This document shows positions 60,579 to 64,000 of a stretch of 64,000 bases of DNA, in pieces. Position 1 is the stretch's first letter; the number at the start of each line of letters is the position of its first letter. The position numbers and the translations under genes are program-made. The DNA comes from Hyalella azteca (taxonomy: Eukaryota; Arthropoda; Malacostraca; Amphipoda; Hyalellidae), in contig NW_025942132.1 in NCBI RefSeq assembly GCF_000764305.2, forward strand, positions 62,001 through 126,000. Direction: 5' to 3'. Below the pieces are notes generated by a model, which worked only from the letters and a program-made list of their open reading frames with translations, made no database searches and was not told where the DNA came from.

Positions 60579-60890
60579 GAGGTCGCGCAGTTTGCATGTT
60601 GCGGACTCATCGTCTACCGGGCGGCGCGTGTGGCGCCAGGCAGGCCGTGACTCACCGCCCACTGCGGATCAATGAAGTCGTCCGGCGCTGGCAACTGACC
60701 GTCTTCCCGCTATCGTCGGTCACGATACCGAGCCTTCCGTGAATTTCTTTAGTGTGAGTTAGCCACGGTATCATATCTTCGAACGTTGTGCTGCACCTCC
60801 TGGTATCATGGAGACCTGGACCTCCGCTTAGCCTCGTGGCCCTCCTCAGGTTTTTCGCTGAGCCGTGATCACCTCTCAGATCTGTTGGTT

Positions 60891-61252
60891 ATTATCTTGC
60901 TCGCCGAGATGTGCCGAGCATCCCTCAGGTTTTCATGCAGGTTATCCTGCTCGCCGAGATGTGCCGAGCATCCCTCAGGTTTTCATGCAGGTTATCCTGC
61001 TCTCCGAGATGTGCCGAGCATCCCTCAGGTTTTCATGCAGATTATCCTGCTCGCCGAGATGTGCCGAGCATCCCTCAGGTTTTCATGTAGGTTATCCTGC
61101 TCTCCGAGATGTGCCGAGCATCCCTCAGGTTTTCATGCAGATTATCCTGCTCGCCGAGATGTGCCGAGCATCCCTCAGGTTTTCATGTAGGTTATCCTAC
61201 TCACCGAGATGTGCCGAGCATCCCTCAGGTTTTCATGTAGGTTATCCTGCTC
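60891..61252. repeat. 50-bp minisatellite, seven units
   Basis: Units start every 50 bp (60891 partial, 60941, 60991, 61041, 61091, 61141, 61191, 61241 partial), each with CTCGCCGAGATGTGCCGAGC and CCCTCAGGTTTTCATG. Only a few positions vary (CTCGCC/CTCTCC, GCAG/GTAG), so the array is young or homogenised. Confidence 0.96.
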
Positions 61253-61359
61253 GGCGCTTCGCATTTCCGGCATGATTTATATTCAGGTCGAGCGTCGGGC
61301 CGACAGAGAGGATCTTTTGAGGCTCAGGCGGTTTCATCACCGGCCAGGTGGGGCCTGAG

Positions 61360-64000
61360 GATAAGACGTTTTATGCAGAAATGTTTTCATAGTAAGCGCC
61401 AATCATGCCTAATATGTCCCTGGTCATTTATTAAGAGCATTGTTGAATCTTGAATTACTATGCAGGATCTACCCGATCTCAGTTCGAAATTCTGGTGTTC
61501 ACAACGAGTTTAACTCTTCTGCTTTGATCTGACTCCAAAAGATCTTGATATAATAATTAGTTAGTCGTCAATGATACAAAACTGATTTACACTAATTATT
61601 TACTTTATTTAACTCAAAACTTCAAACTCCCCAAAAAGTTTATCATCGAATTTATTTGGTCACTTGCAACGTTGGAAATTTGCCATCGTGAAAATCGATT
61701 TCGACTGGAAATAAGAGCTACGGGCGGTAAACTAGCTACGAAAATAAACTAGCTACACTCGAAAATTTAGAGTTTACAAATAAATATTGGGCTATCAAAA
61801 TATCTAACATAAATTTCGACCGCACCAACCCCAAAATACAACGAAATCAAATCTCATAAGCATCTTTATTGCATTTTATTAGTGGCGCAAGAAACATTGG
61901 TTAGATATGTTACCACTTCTATAGTTAATCAAAACATCCTGCCTGTTTTCAATCCGCGGGCGAGGGTGAACATGAATTATTATCGCTTCGATTCCGCACC
62001 AATTATACTTGTGGTAAGGTCAGTGAGGGGTTTAGTTGCAAAGCCTGTAGCCTCCAGCCTTACTACGTATTGAAAAATGATACGCCTTACTCCTTATTGA
62101 AAATGATGAACAAATCCACTGTTTGAAATGGAGTTTATTAATCCGTTGGACTTCATTTTAATGTGGCAAAATTTTTAATGCCTTTGTTTAAGGAAGCCAT
62201 TCATGATCTCGCTCAGGATCTCGCAATCAGCACCTTTAAACATTTAAACTATGATCATACCGTAGCTCGCTTCACAACGGGGCGTTAGGTTCAGGAGGCT
62301 TTTCAATTTAAACTTTACCTCGCCAGCCTCTCATTCACCGAGCGTTCAGGTGCCATATATCGAGGCCGTCGATATGTTTGCGCTGCGTCGCATACGCCGT
62401 CCTTTATAACGAAATTTAAAAATTTGGAGCACCCATCCGATGTCTCTTAAAGGCAAGTTATTGTATTTCGGACTTCGGTATTTTGGGTATTGATTTTAAG
62501 AAATTGAAATTTACTTCCACTCTGACAAATTTCGATCGCGAGTTTCAAAGTTTGGCTGTGTGATGCTGATTTGATTGTCTGGTCTTTCTCTGAAATGGTG
62601 AAATTAAATGCTATTTGTTTAACCAATCAAACTTATTTATGAAGTTTATACGAATTTGCGAAATATATTACTTATTATAGTAATTCACAATCGGTGTATT
62701 ATTTTTATGAACAACCCAATTATTAGTACTTCGGCCACATCCAACAAAATCAAAATTATTTTCGTTTTTTTTTTCACTGATGATGCAAATCTTGAAATAC
62801 CGGAAAATGTACTCGCAGAACCATAAACTTTTCAATGATGGAAATTCAAGTATGTGGATACTCCCTTGGTATTCAAGGAAACTGGCAAGCGTCACCTGCA
62901 CAGCGTGCACCGCGAGTCACCGCACGCGGAATCTCAACCTGTCTGCCCTTGGTCGTGGGGAGGCTTTCAGGATAATCGAAGTGGTGGCTACTGGATGCCG
63001 TTAGTGTCAACTCCTTCTAACTGATACCGGTAGTCACATGTGAGGATAATACTCCAGAGACCTGCCTGCTAGCGCCGACAAATAACCGACACTGCTGACT
63101 ATTCAGTATGAGTATTGGGTAGAAAAGGTACCAAGTATAATCGAGCACTTGCTTTTAGCATTCATCATTAACAGTGCTGTTTGAATTAGTGCGTTTGCAT
63201 CCACAAGAAACATTCTGTGGTACAAAAACGCTTATTTAACAACGCGATCGCAAATTGTATCGAGGAAGACGGCCTAATGTTTTGTTTTTGAGGTTCCTTT
63301 TCGAAATAAGGAATAGCAGAGCGTTGCGCCTAGTACACTTTTCTTCTCCTTCCTTACTCTTAGTTAAGATCATTGTTCGAACAGGTTATCATGGCTCTCT
63401 CCTTAAAGGAACCGTACCTCCTGCATCGAGGCTCTTCGGCTCTTCCCGCAAAATCAATAAGTTCGGCATTTTTGAGGAGCACTTCCTGGCTGCGTTTTAG
63501 GTCGATGAGCGAGTGTCCTCATTTCGCCGTAATGGAGCGAAGGTGCGTCTAAAAATCTCCTCTGGCAGTTCAAAATTTGCTGCCTAAGATCTTGATGTGG
63601 ATTTGTGGCTTGAGAATGAAAAGTTTCGACGCTGACAGCGGCTTGTGAAGAAGGAAGTAGAAATTGGCTTTATATTTTTAAGCGAAGATAATGTCTAACG
63701 GACAATATATTTGCTGGAGGAAATCATCCCCACGAAGAATATTGTTCGGTAAACAGCGTTATATTATAGCCGATTGCTTGTTATTTTGGGATGGTTCTCT
63801 ACGATTGATTATACCAAGTTCACAAGTATTATTATAACACATGCGCAATTTCATCCCTGCTCGTTCATGACAGTTCGCGAATTCCTTGGAGTTGATTGAA
63901 AAATGATATAACGGGAGTGCTGGGGCGGGCATTGCACTCTCACCTAACTTGAACGCAGCTCCGCCTAACTGACCCTGCACCTGTTCGAATTATTCTGCGC
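61360..64000. other. Intergenic or intronic, no gene seen
   Basis: Only short open frames without recognised domains. Confidence 0.5.

Noticed and set aside
60886..61260. CRISPR-like regular spacing
   Set aside because: Direct head-to-tail repeats without unique spacers, in a eukaryotic genome.
60786..61275. Two overlapping 134-136 codon frames
   Set aside because: Produced by the 50-bp minisatellite; both frames show the same rotated repeat.

Overview
This is nuclear DNA from an animal, most likely an arthropod and perhaps a crustacean. The evidence is spliced genes with long introns, GT-AG splice sites, three recognisable metazoan housekeeping genes, non-LTR and Penelope-like retroelements, tRNA-derived SINEs and a very high density of minisatellites. 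The species cannot be fixed from the sequence. No bacterial, plasmid or viral genes were seen.

Layout. 0.3-3.6 kb holds two decayed reverse-transcriptase (LINE) fragments on the minus strand, ending at a pentanucleotide microsatellite. 3.7-7.6 kb is intergenic, with a SINE, a dispersed repeat and a cluster of small palindromes. 7.7-21.2 kb is a complete CNOT3 gene (CCR4-NOT subunit 3, plus strand, 14 coding exons, about 867 aa). Its first intron contains short inverted-repeat elements and a 38-bp sequencing-adapter dimer that marks a doubtful assembly join. Its exon 6-7 intron contains a LINE inserted in a minisatellite. 21.4-28.7 kb is intergenic with nothing convincing. 28.8-33.0 kb is PIGK (catalytic subunit of the GPI transamidase, minus strand, 8 exons). 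36.1-52.1 kb is YTHDC1 (nuclear m6A reader, minus strand, at least 16 exons). 53.7-54.3 kb is a Penelope-like remnant between inverted repeats. 55-64 kb is mostly non-coding, with three minisatellites and one possible first exon at 58.75 kb.

The three genes act in separate pathways: mRNA deadenylation (CNOT3), GPI anchoring in the ER (PIGK), and m6A-dependent splicing and export (YTHDC1). There is no sign that they work as a unit.

Two patterns stand out. (1) In PIGK and YTHDC1, several minisatellites are tandem copies of real exon-intron junctions. Four arrays (19, 36, 44 and 47 bp units) start inside an exon and repeat its splice site many times, and a fifth junction is copied once as a 95-bp block. 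(2) A YTHDC1 intron holds an array of about six hairpins at 41.0-41.5 kb. They share an eight-base loop (GCATCGAG and variants), while their stems differ by paired base changes. All assignments come from reading the sequence and from remembered family knowledge; no database search was run.
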